DNA of 64,000 bases from Irpex lacteus (taxonomy: Eukaryota > Basidiomycota > Agaricomycetes > Polyporales > Irpicaceae): the NCBI GenBank assembly GCA_001986395.2, contig MQVO02000010.1:372001-436000 (forward strand). The letters run 5' to 3'. The first letter of the stretch is position 1, and the number at the start of each line of letters is the position of its first letter. Under the pieces are notes generated by a model, which was given only the letters and a program-made list of their open reading frames with translations, did not search any database and was not told the origin of the DNA. Shown piece by piece: positions 46,571 to 57,464 of the stretch. Made by a program: the position numbers and the translations under genes.

Positions 46571-49500
46571 TCAACTCTGCCACGGATTAGAGTTTATGTT
46601 GAAGGAGCTCGATGGTTTCTTCGCGGAGGAGCTATATGTTCCGAAACCCGGAGTGCCGATGTTCCAAGGGTCGGTCGCACCCGTGCTTGCTGTCGAAGGC
46701 CCACCGAACGTGATTGAGCCATCAGCGCCACCAAATGAGAGCGTCGCTGAATCTGGGGGCACGAAGGGGTTATCGGGGACTCGAGATAGACCATAGGAAC
46801 CCATGCCACCAGGATACAGAGGATCATAGCTTGCTCTCGTTTCGAAGGGATTACTGGCCAAGGGAGTCCCGAATGGGTTAGTGCTCAATGGCGGTGTCCG
46901 GTCCGTCTCAGCGGGCCACGACGGTGTGTCCAAGCCATTTGGTGGTAGAGTAGGAGGAACACGGAAGACCTGCGAAGACGAAGGTGTTTTCTCGTCTGTT
47001 GACGTCACCTCTTCTTCCTCCAGTGCACTCTTCATGTCATTAAGCGACATAGAGCGAGCGAGCGAAGGCGACGCATCGCCACTGGAGCTTGGTCCAGCAA
47101 CCGGTGGCTCGGGAACAGCGAGAGGTGACCGGATCTTGGGTGGAGGTGAAGGTGGTTCGGGAATTGGAGGAGGGGCAGACTCCGTTCGTAGAGTAGGAGG
47201 TGGGATGACTGGAGCCGTAAAGTGTCGAGGAGCGGGCATTTGCAGTTCTTCGGGGTTGAGGTCTGCTTTACCAATCACGTCCTTAATGGCCCTGAAGTCG
47301 AAACCAGCATGCTTGGGGATATGGGTTGCCACATCGCCGTCATCTGCCTCCGGCGTCGAAGGGCCGTTTAGCGTTGGTGTGCTAACGGTGGGTGTGCTAG
47401 GAATAGGCGTAGCCGGTGACCCTTCTCTAGGAGGAAGATCATCGTCAGCCACACTCTGAGATGACTGCTGACGTTGATGCGAGCCAGAGGATGGGCCAGG
47501 TGGTCGGGATGCCCGAGAGGTAGACGCGGAGCTTTTCTTCTTTCTCGAGAACCAGCCTCGCTTCTTTGGCTCATCTTCCTCCCGCACCACTACTCTATCT
47601 CCTTCGAAGTCGGGTTCCTGAAATAAAACAGATATACTTTAAACAAGGGATAGGCAGATGATCATGTAGGATATTTACCACTGGCTCGTCAAAGTAATCA
47701 GCAGTCACGGGGAAACCCAGTTGATCCAAGATGAGGGGCATGAATGTCCGATAACTCATGTGCCCCGCAATCTTGTCTGTCACATCCACGTTCTCCAATC
47801 CGGGTACGTTTTCAATAGGACGTAGCCCGGCGACCGTATTCAGCCCACCGCTGGTCGCACGGAACAGGTAGTTGAGAACCCAGTCGTTACGCGCGTAGCC
47901 ATTCACGAATCGACCAGAGACGACGGAGCGCGCTTGGAGCCACGTCTTCGTTGGAGCGGTCACTGTTGTACCAAGGATGATAACGTCCTGGACGATACCG
48001 AAAGCCTTCTGCTTCGCAAGCTCGAGCAAGGCGTAGAAAATAACCCGCGAACCCAAGGAAAACCCGATGAGCGTGACCGGACGTACACCCAAGAACCGCT
48101 GAATGAGTACGTCGGCCAATACACTTCCCGCTGCTTTCGCACGATCAAGAGCGTTGTTCCAAGGATTATCAATGAGATATCCAAGTTTGGTGAGGACTAC
48201 CAACCAAGATCAGTGGGAGTGAAATGCGGGGTGATAGTCATCAGAACACGCACTGATAGGCCACTGAAGTGCGCTCATGAGAGCAGTCATGACGGTGGCT
48301 TGGAGAACCGTCTGACCGATCTGTGTCAGAACCTCTCCAGTGAGAATCTTCAATGCACTTCCTGTCTCTCGAATCATCTCGGGTTCCCATAATACACTGA
48401 AGACGTCTCCAACTACAGGATCGAGGACGCTAAACGGCAATCGCACGTCATCCTGTTCACCATTCATGAAGCTGGCGTGATAAAGAACTACATGAGCCAA
48501 AATTACCAGACGTGAAACGTAGAACATACCCTGGAACAGTGAGGATACAATTCACTCGCTTATTATTATGCAGAGGCAGGATATCAAATGTTCGTACGTG
48601 CTGCGTCCGTCTCGCCATTCCTCGTGCAGCAATACCGGAGCCAGTAAGGACACCACCGGTGGTGATAACAGCAGCACCCCCAGCCCCCGCTAGGAAGCCA
48701 GTGGTACCTGTAATTCCAATCGTTGTGAAAGCGGCACCAAGGCCTGCTCCAATGACAGGTGCGAGAAGTCCTGCTGAGAGACCAATGACCAATCCACCAC
48801 CTACAATACAAGGAAAATCAGCAAAGTATTCAATACATACGATCAGATGATCAGACGAACCAAGCGTAGCCAGACCGAGCATCATGAATCTCCTCTTTCG
48901 TGAGTTCTTCCTGACCTCCTCGATTGTGCCCTTCGCCTCCAAGCTCTCTACCTCTTCCTGTATATCCAGAGCCTCGGTGACTCGCCTCTCGAACTTGACG
49001 ACATCTAACCATCCTAAACCAAGCTTCAAGGCGACATTCTCGAGTAAAACACGAGACCGTGCATCATAGACGCTGTCTGCTACCAGAATCAAGAACAGAT
49101 CGCATAGGACGGTCCACCGAATATCGAGGGTGACCTTCTCGTCAGCTGCAGAGAGAGATTTACTGACTCCGGGAACCGCTGCCGTAGACGTTTCCTCCAA
49201 GATCTTGGCGGTGGTCTGCTGGGGTTGCGGGTTCGGCGACGACGGAGTTTCAGACGTAAACTTGGAGTCAGGAGATACAAGAGTTTCCTGTGACAGAGTC
49301 AAGTCTTCTGAGTTCTCGTCAGCGACCTTCAGCTCCTCCGCCTGCCGCAGTTCCGACTGCTTGCGCGCCTCGACCGGGTCGTATTCGGGATTGGCGACGG
49401 TGTGCGTGGTCATGAGCGCAGGAACAAGGTCCTTGGCCTGAATACCATGCATAGCAAGGGTGTCGATCATCTTCTGCTCTGTCATAGTCCGTTCAGCGAT

Positions 49501-50117
49501 GAGGAACCTAGATCAAGCAAGTACGAGAGGGCACTGTGTTCACCTTCAGTTGCAAGCTCCATATGATAATACAACCGACCCATGATTTTCAATGACCATA
49601 GTTCCATGCTCTTCACACCTTCCTTGAGCTCTTTGATTTCCTTCTTCGCGTTGTTCATCGCTTTGAGCTGATCTACCATCTCGCGTGCGGCGAGAGCGCA
49701 CAAGCCGACGTACGCTATCCGCTGAGCCTCGGTTAGCAGGTTCTTCGTGGCTTGCATCTGATTGAGCGGTGTCATGGCCTTGTCTTCGTCGAACAAGTAT
49801 CGTGTGCGTAGGTGAACCTCGTCCGACTCGTCTTCTTCGTTCAAGCGCAGTCGAGTGTAGTCGCTCTCGTTCTGGTCCGCCTTCGCTCGCCACTCCTTCC
49901 CTTCGAAGTCTACATCGAGAAGGTTGCCGGTAGCATTACTCTGTCCTGGATTAGAGTCCTGCTTCTCCTGAGGCTTGTAGTGATACTTCTTCTGATCCTC
50001 CTCGTCCAACCCATTCGCGAACTCGTCGCTTCGCACAATCGGCATGTCCTGCCATCCGTCGTCATCGTCATCAAAAATGCTCGGCTCTATAGGCGCAATC
50101 TTGGCTATGGAGGACAT
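46571..50117 (-). CDS. MIL1: TMCO4/DUF726-type membrane-associated lipase (MIL1-like)
   Basis: Large alpha/beta-hydrolase of the TMCO4/DUF726 family; yeast Mil1 is an AP-1-interacting putative lipase. The start is ATG 50117 (MSSIAKIAPIEPS). An acidic N-terminus and helical region (TEAQRIAYVGLCALAAREM) lead to the conserved DUF726 segment (WLDVVKFERRV, RRFMMLGLATLG). A Gly/Ala-rich hydrophobic stretch follows that could insert into membrane (GLVIGLSAGLLAPVIGAGLG, then ITGTTGFLAGAGGAAVITTG). The hydrolase core has the nucleophile elbow LIGFSLGSRVIFYAL, then DVIILGTTV and NGYARNDWVLNYLFR. The C-terminal exon (47590-46571) is disordered, Ser/Pro-rich, and carries three Asn-Pro-Phe motifs (NPFGTP, NPFETR, NPFVPP), the class bound by EH-domain endocytic adaptors. 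At least six exons. It shares a 194 bp promoter with SRP14. Confidence 0.88.
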
Positions 50118-50311
50118 GATCGCAACCGTGCCTCTCTTTCAGAATATTGAACGAGTAGCACTAAACGAGCAGAGGTGATGCATGCAGGAGAGGGGATGAG
50201 TCGCATGCAGCCGCCCAGGCATGCACTCGACCTCAGGCGAGATTGGCGCCCTCACTGCATGCACGAGTGCGCCATTTGCGGAGAAATGCATCTCTTACTC
50301 TTACTCCGTCC
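50118..50311. promoter_or_regulatory. Short shared divergent promoter, MIL1-like / SRP14
   Basis: Only 194 bp separate the two start codons. ATGCATGCA-like and TGCATG repeats occur here (for example around 50178-50184 and 50256-50262). Both promoters must overlap. Confidence 0.55.
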
Positions 50312-50985
50312 ATGCAGCTGGTCGATTACGAGACGGTTGGTTTTGGTTACTATGATAGTCGACGATTTACTGACATGATGTGTCATAGTTCTTCAAACAG
50401 CTAGCTGCACTGTTTGAAGCCTCAAAAGATAAAGGATCGGTATGGCTTACGCATAAACGACGTGCGTTCGGCTGCCTTAACATCATATGTGGTTTGGGTA
50501 TTGAATGAGTAGACATAGTCACCCACGATGGAGAAGATGCGTCCAAGGCATCCGATGCTGTAAATGATACAAAGGAATACCCGTGTCTCGTTCGTGTGAC
50601 TAACGGCAAGGACGCCAACTTTTCCACCCGTGTACGTACTCAGCAGTCCCGTCATCATGAGACGTAGCTTATTTGTGTCCGCAATCTCTAGGTCGAACCT
50701 GGACAGCTGGAAAAGTTCTATTCTGAGTATGGTGCATTGCTGAAAGCCTCGATCTCACCGCTTCTCCGCAAACGAGACAAGAAGCGAGAAAAGCAGCGGG
50801 CTGAAGAGGTTGCTCGCCGGAAAAAGAGACTGACTGAGGATGTGGTGGTTGAGGGGCCGAAGAGGGGAGCTGGACGTCGGAAGAGGACCAGACTGTTGAA
50901 GAGGGCGATCAAACAGGAAGAGCAGAGGAAAAGGGTGCACGAGCTTGAGGAAGCGAGACTAAAGAAAGCCAAGGCTTCGTCATAG
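50312..50985 (+). CDS. SRP14: SRP14, signal recognition particle 14 kDa subunit
   Basis: Part of the Alu domain of the signal recognition particle in the cytosol, involved in elongation arrest. Four exons (50312-50335, 50389-50461, 50519-50631, 50692-50985) join in frame to 167 aa. Exon 1 is only 24 nt (MQLVDYET). The SRP14 fold follows: FFKQLAALFEASKDKGSVW, LTHKRLTHDG, EYPCLVRVTNGKDANFSTR, then VEPGQLEKFYSEYGALLKAS. The last exon adds a strongly basic tail of about 80 residues (RKRDKKREKQR, RRKKRLTED, RRKRTRLLKR), longer than in human SRP14 but reminiscent of the extended basic tail of yeast Srp14, which suggests RNA binding. The frame starting at 50737 begins with a non-ATG codon and is only the end of this gene. 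Confidence 0.92.
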
Positions 50986-53128
50986 CGATCTCAATTCGAT
51001 GTGCGTTGGCATCATAATTCCTGCGTGGCTCGAATGCAGGGGTAAAAGTTGCTCTTCACAGTAGGTCTCTGTGAGCGATCTTACTGCTCGGACGCCTCTC
51101 GCTGATGGGTTGTGTGCATTGTCGTTTCGTGTATATGAACACCCACCGGCGCTCTTGTTACGCAGCTGGGAGCAGTTTTGATGTACTTAAGGGTAGCTGA
51201 GAACGTTGAGGCTACTCATGCCAACTTATTATAAACGGGAAGGCTTCGACGGGTCGCATCACTGGTGACATTCACTGATCACCATCGCAGTGGACGTGCT
51301 GTGGGGCATATACATGAGCTTGTGAAGGTTGGAATTCATGATATCCTCTGAAATATTCCTTTCTTTGGGTATTTCGAGCTGTCATGTTCGAGGGATACTA
51401 TGAAGTTATATTTCGGAGGGCGATATCCCTTGTGAATGATCGAATATTACACGGAGGTGAAGAACCATTGCTGAAGTAGCAGTAGGCTATATTCACGGTG
51501 CACGATAAGATAACCTATACTTCGAACATTTCTGTTCTTCAATTCCTTCCAACCACGTCGATGTTGTACGGAGAGGGTGGGGTGGTTCGGGGTCCTGCAC
51601 GAGTTGGTAATATTCCTCGTGGGATTAAACCACGGTTATTCCTGTCAGAATGCTCATCGAAGCAATAAACGAAAATAATGTGGCTGGGTGCTCGCTCACT
51701 CCATCCTGAATATTAGTGATACTTTCTTCTGGAATATGTCGACATGCTGGCCTAAAATGTAGGGCAGAAGAGGAGGTTGGCTATTTATTAGGAGCGGTTA
51801 TTCACAAAAGTCCCGAATATTCGGAAATAAATACTCACAATCCTTCCTATACCTCTCCATCCTCGCTAGTCTTCGCCCTGGTAGATAGTCGAATGTTACG
51901 CTCCCATTCCGGGACGATTAATAGTCACTGTCAATGATCTGGTGAGCAAATTACACCGCAGGAAGTAGATATTTTGAGGAGGCAAGGACTTATCGCGCGT
52001 GAGATGAACCGCTCGATCGATCGAATCGTCATATGGGAATGGGGTGCCTCGCGACCTCCTGAACTTGAAAGTCGTCCACGACCTATGCCTCTTGTCGACA
52101 CTCAGCCTGAATTCTTGGATGTCTTCCTCTTTTTGCGTCTTTGTGTGCGGCTCTGTAGGCTGGCCAAGTTCGCCGTGGAGACGGCCTCTTCAACAAGCGG
52201 TGAATTGCGGTAGACCGGCTCCCAAACTTTGGCCTCTCAAGGCGGCTGTCTCTCTTTCTCCCTCTCCTCGTACTTCCACTGGGCTGGCGACTGCTCTTCT
52301 TCTTATCTTGCAGCACTCTGGCCCGTGTCTGTGTGATATACTTTCAACGGTCATTGGGCAACACCTGGCTGCAAGGGCGACGCTGCTGAGGTCTTCTAGT
52401 TTCACACGACACGACAAGCACACATTCGCAGATGACTTCGGAGTTGGCGAAGATTGCTGGAGGCGGCTCCACTTGTTGGCTGGTTGAAAGGAGACATAGG
52501 CTCTAAGCACGGCGGCGGCGTTCGATAGGCCGTCTAGTGAAAGCTGGGCCTCTTGCGACGACATTGGAAGTGCACACAATTCTTGGCGTCGTGTCCATGA
52601 AAGCAGACTCTCCTCTAGGCCTCAGTCTTCTGGCAACTATTCCCATGATGGCGGCCAGAGCGCAAGTTGGCAGCGATAGCGGTTGGTTTTCTGCAGAACG
52701 GAGAAGACAGCATTCATTCGATACCCGTAGTTCTGTCGCGTAGCGTCGAGAGTCCCGCAAGGTCGTGTCGTGTAGATATTTCGAAGTACCGTGCGTAGGT
52801 GTGTCGGTCAGGTTGATCATTTCGCACATGCGCTGACTATCTTGCAGGACCGTCTTGACGAGCGATGGGCTTGCACCTTGGGTATCACACAAGCAGTAGC
52901 TGCGTCTTTGCCTCGGGTACAACTGCACGTCCAACTTAGGCATCCACCACTCTTGCTTTCTAGTCGTCTCAAACAATGGCCGCTGAGAAGACCGGTGTGG
53001 TGAGTACTTCGTTGAAATGGCACGACTCGGATGTTGTATTGATCCTTGGCTTTTGCATTGTCATATGCTGTAGATATCGACCCGGCTTTTGACTTGCCTC
53101 TTTCTTCGTTCCTGGCCACGGCAAGTGT
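50986..53128. other. Gene-poor region; overlapping unsupported frames at 52.0-53.0 kb
   Basis: About 2.1 kb. The left part (51.2-51.9 kb) is AT-rich with several AATATTC motifs. At 52.0-53.0 kb long open frames overlap on both strands (for example 52503-52976 minus and 52044-52487 plus). None has a recognisable domain, and codon choice gives no clear winner. I do not call a gene. Confidence 0.4.
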
Positions 53129-53181
53129 CACGGTCACGACTTCTGTCACATGTGTGATGTGTGACATAACGCGTGACCGTG
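53129..53181. promoter_or_regulatory. Dyad-symmetric GTCAC/GTGAC element, copy B
   Basis: The outer arms CACGGTCACG and CGTGACCGTG are perfect reverse complements, as in copy A. GTCAC begins at 53133 and 53145, GTGAC at 53161 and 53173. The 12 bp spacing within each half is the same as in copy A; only the centre is 4 bp wider. An extra GTCAC starts at 53127. It lies about 870 bp before the start of paralogue B. Confidence 0.55.
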
Positions 53182-53882
53182 GATAGTTGCGCAAGTGGCG
53201 GCGACCGACGATCGAGGTTCGCGATTCGCGATTCGGGAGCAAATGAATAGGCTATCGTATATCCACTGCAAGGTCCCCGTGCGCATGGTGATATCCAAGG
53301 ACTTGAACTTGCGAGCAGGTTGCCCCATCGAAGTTGTTCAACGACAGCTCAACTTGCTTGCGTATCCCGCAATGTCCGCCGCGGGTGTCCTGTGTCAAAA
53401 ACGACGCGTCTTCAGCGAAATTTCGCGGATTTCCACGATGAAATACTCTACGATGCAATGCCCTGCCCCTCGTTTCTTGCAATTGAAGCTTCCCCTGTGT
53501 CCGAGCTTGGTTGGTAGTTGGTCACCTCCGCAGCGCCGAGAACGCCCTCGGTGTTGGAAGATTCGACGATCAATTGCGTCCCACGACGGGTCAGGTGTTC
53601 TCTAGAAATCAAAGGCCTCTTCTGGCTCAAGCCGTCCGACGATTCGACCCTGGTGGCCCCAAAATCGCAGGACAATGAACAGTAAAGCCAAGTATGCCGT
53701 AAGACGCGTCTCAGCCCCCACGGCTCAATCCGCCGCAGAACCCTGAAGACTATGCCTAGCTTCGAATATTGCTGGTCGCTAACCAAAATTACACACGTTG
53801 CGTCCTCATTCGCTGCCGCCCCGATTGACAGGGCGAGGAATCTCGCGTAGCGTGCACCCTCAGCCCCAAGACCCCGCCACCA

Positions 53883-53889
53883 TATAAAA
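53883..53889 (+). promoter_or_regulatory. TATA box of paralogue B
   Basis: TATAAAA, about 160 bp upstream of the ATG. It follows the CCCCGCCACC block that is shared with paralogue A's promoter. Confidence 0.55.
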
Positions 53890-54047
53890 TCCAACACATG
53901 TCTTATTTGACATTGTAGGCTCGACGTCCTCTTTGTCCTCTCACCACTGCCTCAACGAGGCTCACCTCGTCCATAGAGCTCACGGAGGAGTACTCACCTA
54001 ACACCACCACTATCACCGCCACCGCCCTCATCACCTCTCCGTCGGCC

Positions 54048-54719
54048 ATGTACCCCTGCTACGGTGACTACTGGATCGTTGGAGCTCCTCCTGAGCTGGA
54101 CTACGACTACGCGGACGATGACTACGACGTGTACTTGTTCTGGCCGTCGTCGTCGCAAGTTCTGGTGCCCGCTGATACTTGGTACCCCGAGGATGTGAGT
54201 CGTCAAATCCGCGCTAATTTGCTCGCGTTGTTCACTCGTCGTGTACGTCGTGCAGTTCGAGCCTGTGTCGCCATTGGAACTTCGTTCGGGTGGAAGTGAC
54301 GAGTTGGATGGGTTGGATGAGCTGGACGCGTTGGAATTGGGCCCATCACAGCTTCTGGTACGTAACGCTCTTCTTACTTTTCGTTTGATGCCGTGTTCAC
54401 AACGTCGTGCGTGTAGAACTTCGAGCCAACATACGCGTTCGACTCAGACTTCGTCTTCCCGGACAACAACTCTATGGACGACAACGCGTACGGTTACAGC
54501 AGGCTGTTCAGGATGGGACTTGCCTCAAAGGTACACTCTCATCACACATGTCCTCAGTTCCGCTCGACATTGACGCAGACGGTTGATTGGTCCGCACTCT
54601 ATTCTTGTTCTTGACTCTTGATGCAGTCACGCAGGTTCACTCGGGAGCTTGATGACTTGGTGAAGTCGGCATGGCAGTCGTTGGTGTCTTCTGTTCGTAG
54701 GTGGAGGCTCTCGCTGTGA
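54048..54719 (+). CDS. Unrecognised small acidic protein, paralogue B
   Basis: Four exons (54048-54194, 54256-54357, 54417-54530, 54627-54719), all phase 0, encode 151 aa. It is homologous across its length to the product of 37067-36413. Exon 1 keeps MYPCYGDYW, APPELDYD and YLFWPSSSQVLVPAD with one extra Ser. Exon 2 is expanded and acidic (GSDELDGLDELDALELG). Exon 3 keeps NFEPTYAFDSDFVFP and AYGYSRLFRMGL; 27 of 38 residues agree. Exon 4 keeps the basic helix SRRFTRELDDLV..AWQ (17 of 30 agree). Acidic Leu-Asp-rich exon 2 resembles transcriptional activation segments, but no DNA-binding domain is present, so this is speculation. No signal peptide or membrane helix. The strong TATA box suggests regulated expression. 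Confidence 0.82.
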
Positions 54720-55730
54720 CGTTGGTATACGCGACTGTGTCGTTCGTTGGTTCATGGTCGCGCTTGGTTTCTTGTCGTGTTCGTTTCTTGTTTGTAGCAC
54801 ACTTTCGTCCACAACCCTCCTCAAAACTCATGGCGTCACGCTGGTTCACTTGTCGTCTGTTCTGGTCTGTTCGCCTTCTTGTGTATGTGTTATCGTTGAA
54901 TGTCGTTTTCGTCTTCGGATTTGTCACTCTCTTCTATCTTCTGTCTTCTTGCTTAATGTTTGCACTTCTTGGTTTTCTTCGTCTTCTGTCTTCCTGCTCT
55001 CTAATTGCTGTCACAAAATCGCAAGTTCGTAGTAGAAAATAGCTTTTTATTCAGTGAAAATAATAATAGTGAAATGTATAGAACGCGAGAGCGCGAATGG
55101 ACGTGCGAAAGTGCGAACCACAATTCAGGCCCGTGTGTGTTGTCATACTCTTGATCATACTCTTCATGATAGCCTTGAACTTGAAGCTTGAAGCACACAT
55201 CTTCGGTTCTTCACGGATGGTTGGTGGAGACTTGCTTGTCTTCATACTGTTCGTTCTTGAATCTTCTTTGATCTTCATTTGTGGTGGCACTTGTATTCAG
55301 ACGCACACGGAATGAAGAATTCGGGTCGCCCGCAGACTGCAGCATTGAGCATCGGGGTCGTGGTTGGTGTTCGTCAGACGATGTCGTCGACGAACTTGGG
55401 TACGCGTTGGCGAAAGCCTGCCCTAAGTCTCATTAGACGCGAGCACGTGCTACCCCATACACTCTAGGCGCCCAGCTGGTTCGCCCGCTGAGCGAGTTTC
55501 GCGGGCCACGGTGACCCAAGCCATTGTTAGCAACGTCGAACTCGACTTCTCAACCCTCAAATAGCCCTTCAGTGACATTCAGTAACAAGTCTGGACTGGC
55601 AAGTACTTATGTCATCTGTGTCACCGTGACGGTCCTTGTTTCAGGCTGTAGACTTCTGTACTACTAGTATGCCAATGATGATTCGGTGTCAATTATTTCC
55701 TTCACGTTCAACGAAGTGAGCACAACGGTG
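54720..55730. other. Intergenic region, no gene seen
   Basis: 1 kb. The T/C-rich stretch after 54720 is probably the 3' UTR of paralogue B; the hydrophobic frame that runs through it begins with GTG inside that gene. A CTGTGTCACCGTGACGG palindrome lies near 55610-55626. Nothing else is supported. Confidence 0.45.
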
Positions 55731-56896
55731 TCATGCCTTCTGCCCAACGAACAATGCATCTGGGATCACAGCGGTGCGGTTCTTTATCTTTCCCTCGTGC
55801 ATGTCATGAAGCAGCTTTCCAACTTCACTCATCGGCCGTTCCTGTACCAGTACTTTCAACTTCCCGCTAGCTATTGCCTCCAAGACCTCCGCCAACTCGG
55901 ACTTGAAGCCCCAGTAGCTGGTCTTGAGTGTGAGGTTCTTGATCTGCGTGATCATCGGGAGCACGTTTAGCTGCCTGCCCATGAGCCCGACGATATGGAT
56001 GATCCCGCCAGGACGGATAGCTGCGAAGCACGCGTCGAAGGTTTTCTGAATACCGACGAAGTCTACCGCGATATCAATGGAAAGCTTGTGATCGGTGAGG
56101 TATGGAAGGAGGTCGTCAGGCTTGCTGACGTGGTCTGCGCCTAATGTCTTAGCCTGCTCAAGACTAGAGTCTCGCAAATCGCAAGCTACTATTCGCGCCC
56201 CGAGCAGGTTCTTCACGATGGATACTGCGTGCAAGCCAAGTCCGCCAACACCGTATATGAGTACAGTATGGCCGGGCTGGATATTACAAGAGTGCTTGAG
56301 TGCGTGATACGGTGTGAGGATGGCGTCGGTTGAAATGGCCACCACGGAAGGCGGAACGGTCGCGGGAGTTCCGGGGACAGGGACGATGGAGTCTGCGCGA
56401 ACTACCATGTATTCCGCCCACGAGCCACCAATGCCGAGCCCGTATGAACGTTCCTTACGACAGACGTTCTCGTTGCCAGTTGAGCATGCCAGACAGTCGG
56501 ACTCGAAGCAGGAATTAGGCCCGTACACGGCAGCATACATTCCAATCGAGAAAGATGGGTGTGTCTCAGGGACTGACGAGCCCAACGCAACGATCTCCCC
56601 TGTAATACGATGAGATAGGGATGCTATCGTAAGTCCAGTTAAATCGTTAGAAGAAAACATAACTCACCTGCGCCTTCATGACCGCAGCACCAAGTGCCGG
56701 CAGTCGACAAGAATTGATAGATTAGATCATTGTGATCAAAGAGTCCGACATCCGAGTGGCATACACCTGCGGCGAGGACTTTTAGTAGGACCTCGTTCTC
56801 CTTCGGGTGAGGTACAGGGACTTTCGATTCCACCGGCGAAGTCGAGCTTGGCTCGAACCAGTAGGAGATCATCTCCGTGGGAAGTCGGGTCGTCAT
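55731..56896 (-). CDS. Zinc-dependent alcohol dehydrogenase (MDR family)
   Basis: Two exons (56896-56668, 56599-55731) give 365 aa, a normal length for this family. Oxidises an alcohol or reduces an aldehyde with NAD(P). The catalytic-zinc region is present (AAGVCHSDV, then GHEGAGEIVALG). A structural-zinc lobe with four Cys follows (SCFESDCLACSTGNENVC; the first Cys is spaced by four instead of two residues). The Rossmann motif is GVGGLGLHAV, then IVACDLRDSSLEQAKTLGADH. Late motifs include FVGIQKTFDACFAAIRPGG and LTLKTSYWGFKSEL. The substrate is unknown. Start MTTRLPTEM fits the family. The neighbour upstream on the same strand is the FAD monooxygenase, about 570 bp away, so they could act in one catabolic route. 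Confidence 0.9.
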
Positions 56897-57464
56897 TCTT
56901 GTGGAAGTCTGTAGAAGAAGGTTAGATGAAGCACTTACACTACAGCGGCAAATCTAGAACTTACGATGCTCAGGATAGTGCGATTAGACGACGGATGTTG
57001 GGGGCCTGTAGGACGAAGGTACCTTGTATCCTGGCTTTATTGAGAAACGGCAATCGGTGGCAGCCTGGGAGTGTGAGCTCTCATCTACCGGCCACCGGGC
57101 ATGTATCCGCCTTCTTCAAAGCGGGTGCTGAGTATGCATCGTCAGCTGGTCACCTCGTAATTCAAGATTGAATCACATGGTGTATGAGGAAATGTTAGGA
57201 TCAATCGTCAGTAAATGAACGTCGTATCACCATACCAAGTCGAGATAGTTATTTGTTGAGGAGGCGCACCTAGTCTAGAAGCCTCCCATTATCGTTGATG
57301 ACTTTTTCTGTTACCCACGGATGCCAAGAATTGTGACATTCGGAAATGCGTCGTACACATCGGTAGATTGCGCGTTGAACATGCGATCAATGACATATCG
57401 TAAAGTGATCATAGTCTGCGCTTTGGTAACTGTGCATCACTGCACACGGAATACCACGTACTTC
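56897..57464. other. Intergenic region, no gene seen
   Basis: About 570 bp between two minus-strand genes, expected to hold the dehydrogenase promoter. Confidence 0.5.

Larger units (their letters stand above)
53129..54719 (+). repeat. Segmental duplication arm B (dyad element, promoter, gene)
   Basis: Counterpart of arm A at 36413-37914 in inverted orientation. Dyad, TATA-containing promoter and four-exon gene follow in the same order. Promoter similarity is best over about 53640-53900. Confidence 0.65.

Noticed and set aside
50737..50985. Separate 82-codon basic protein
   Set aside because: It starts with a non-ATG codon and is the last exon of SRP14, as shown by in-frame splicing to the exons from 50312.
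54701..55042. 113-codon hydrophobic plus-strand frame
   Set aside because: It begins with GTG within the last exon of paralogue B in another frame and continues through T-rich 3' UTR; the hydrophobicity is due to T-rich codons.
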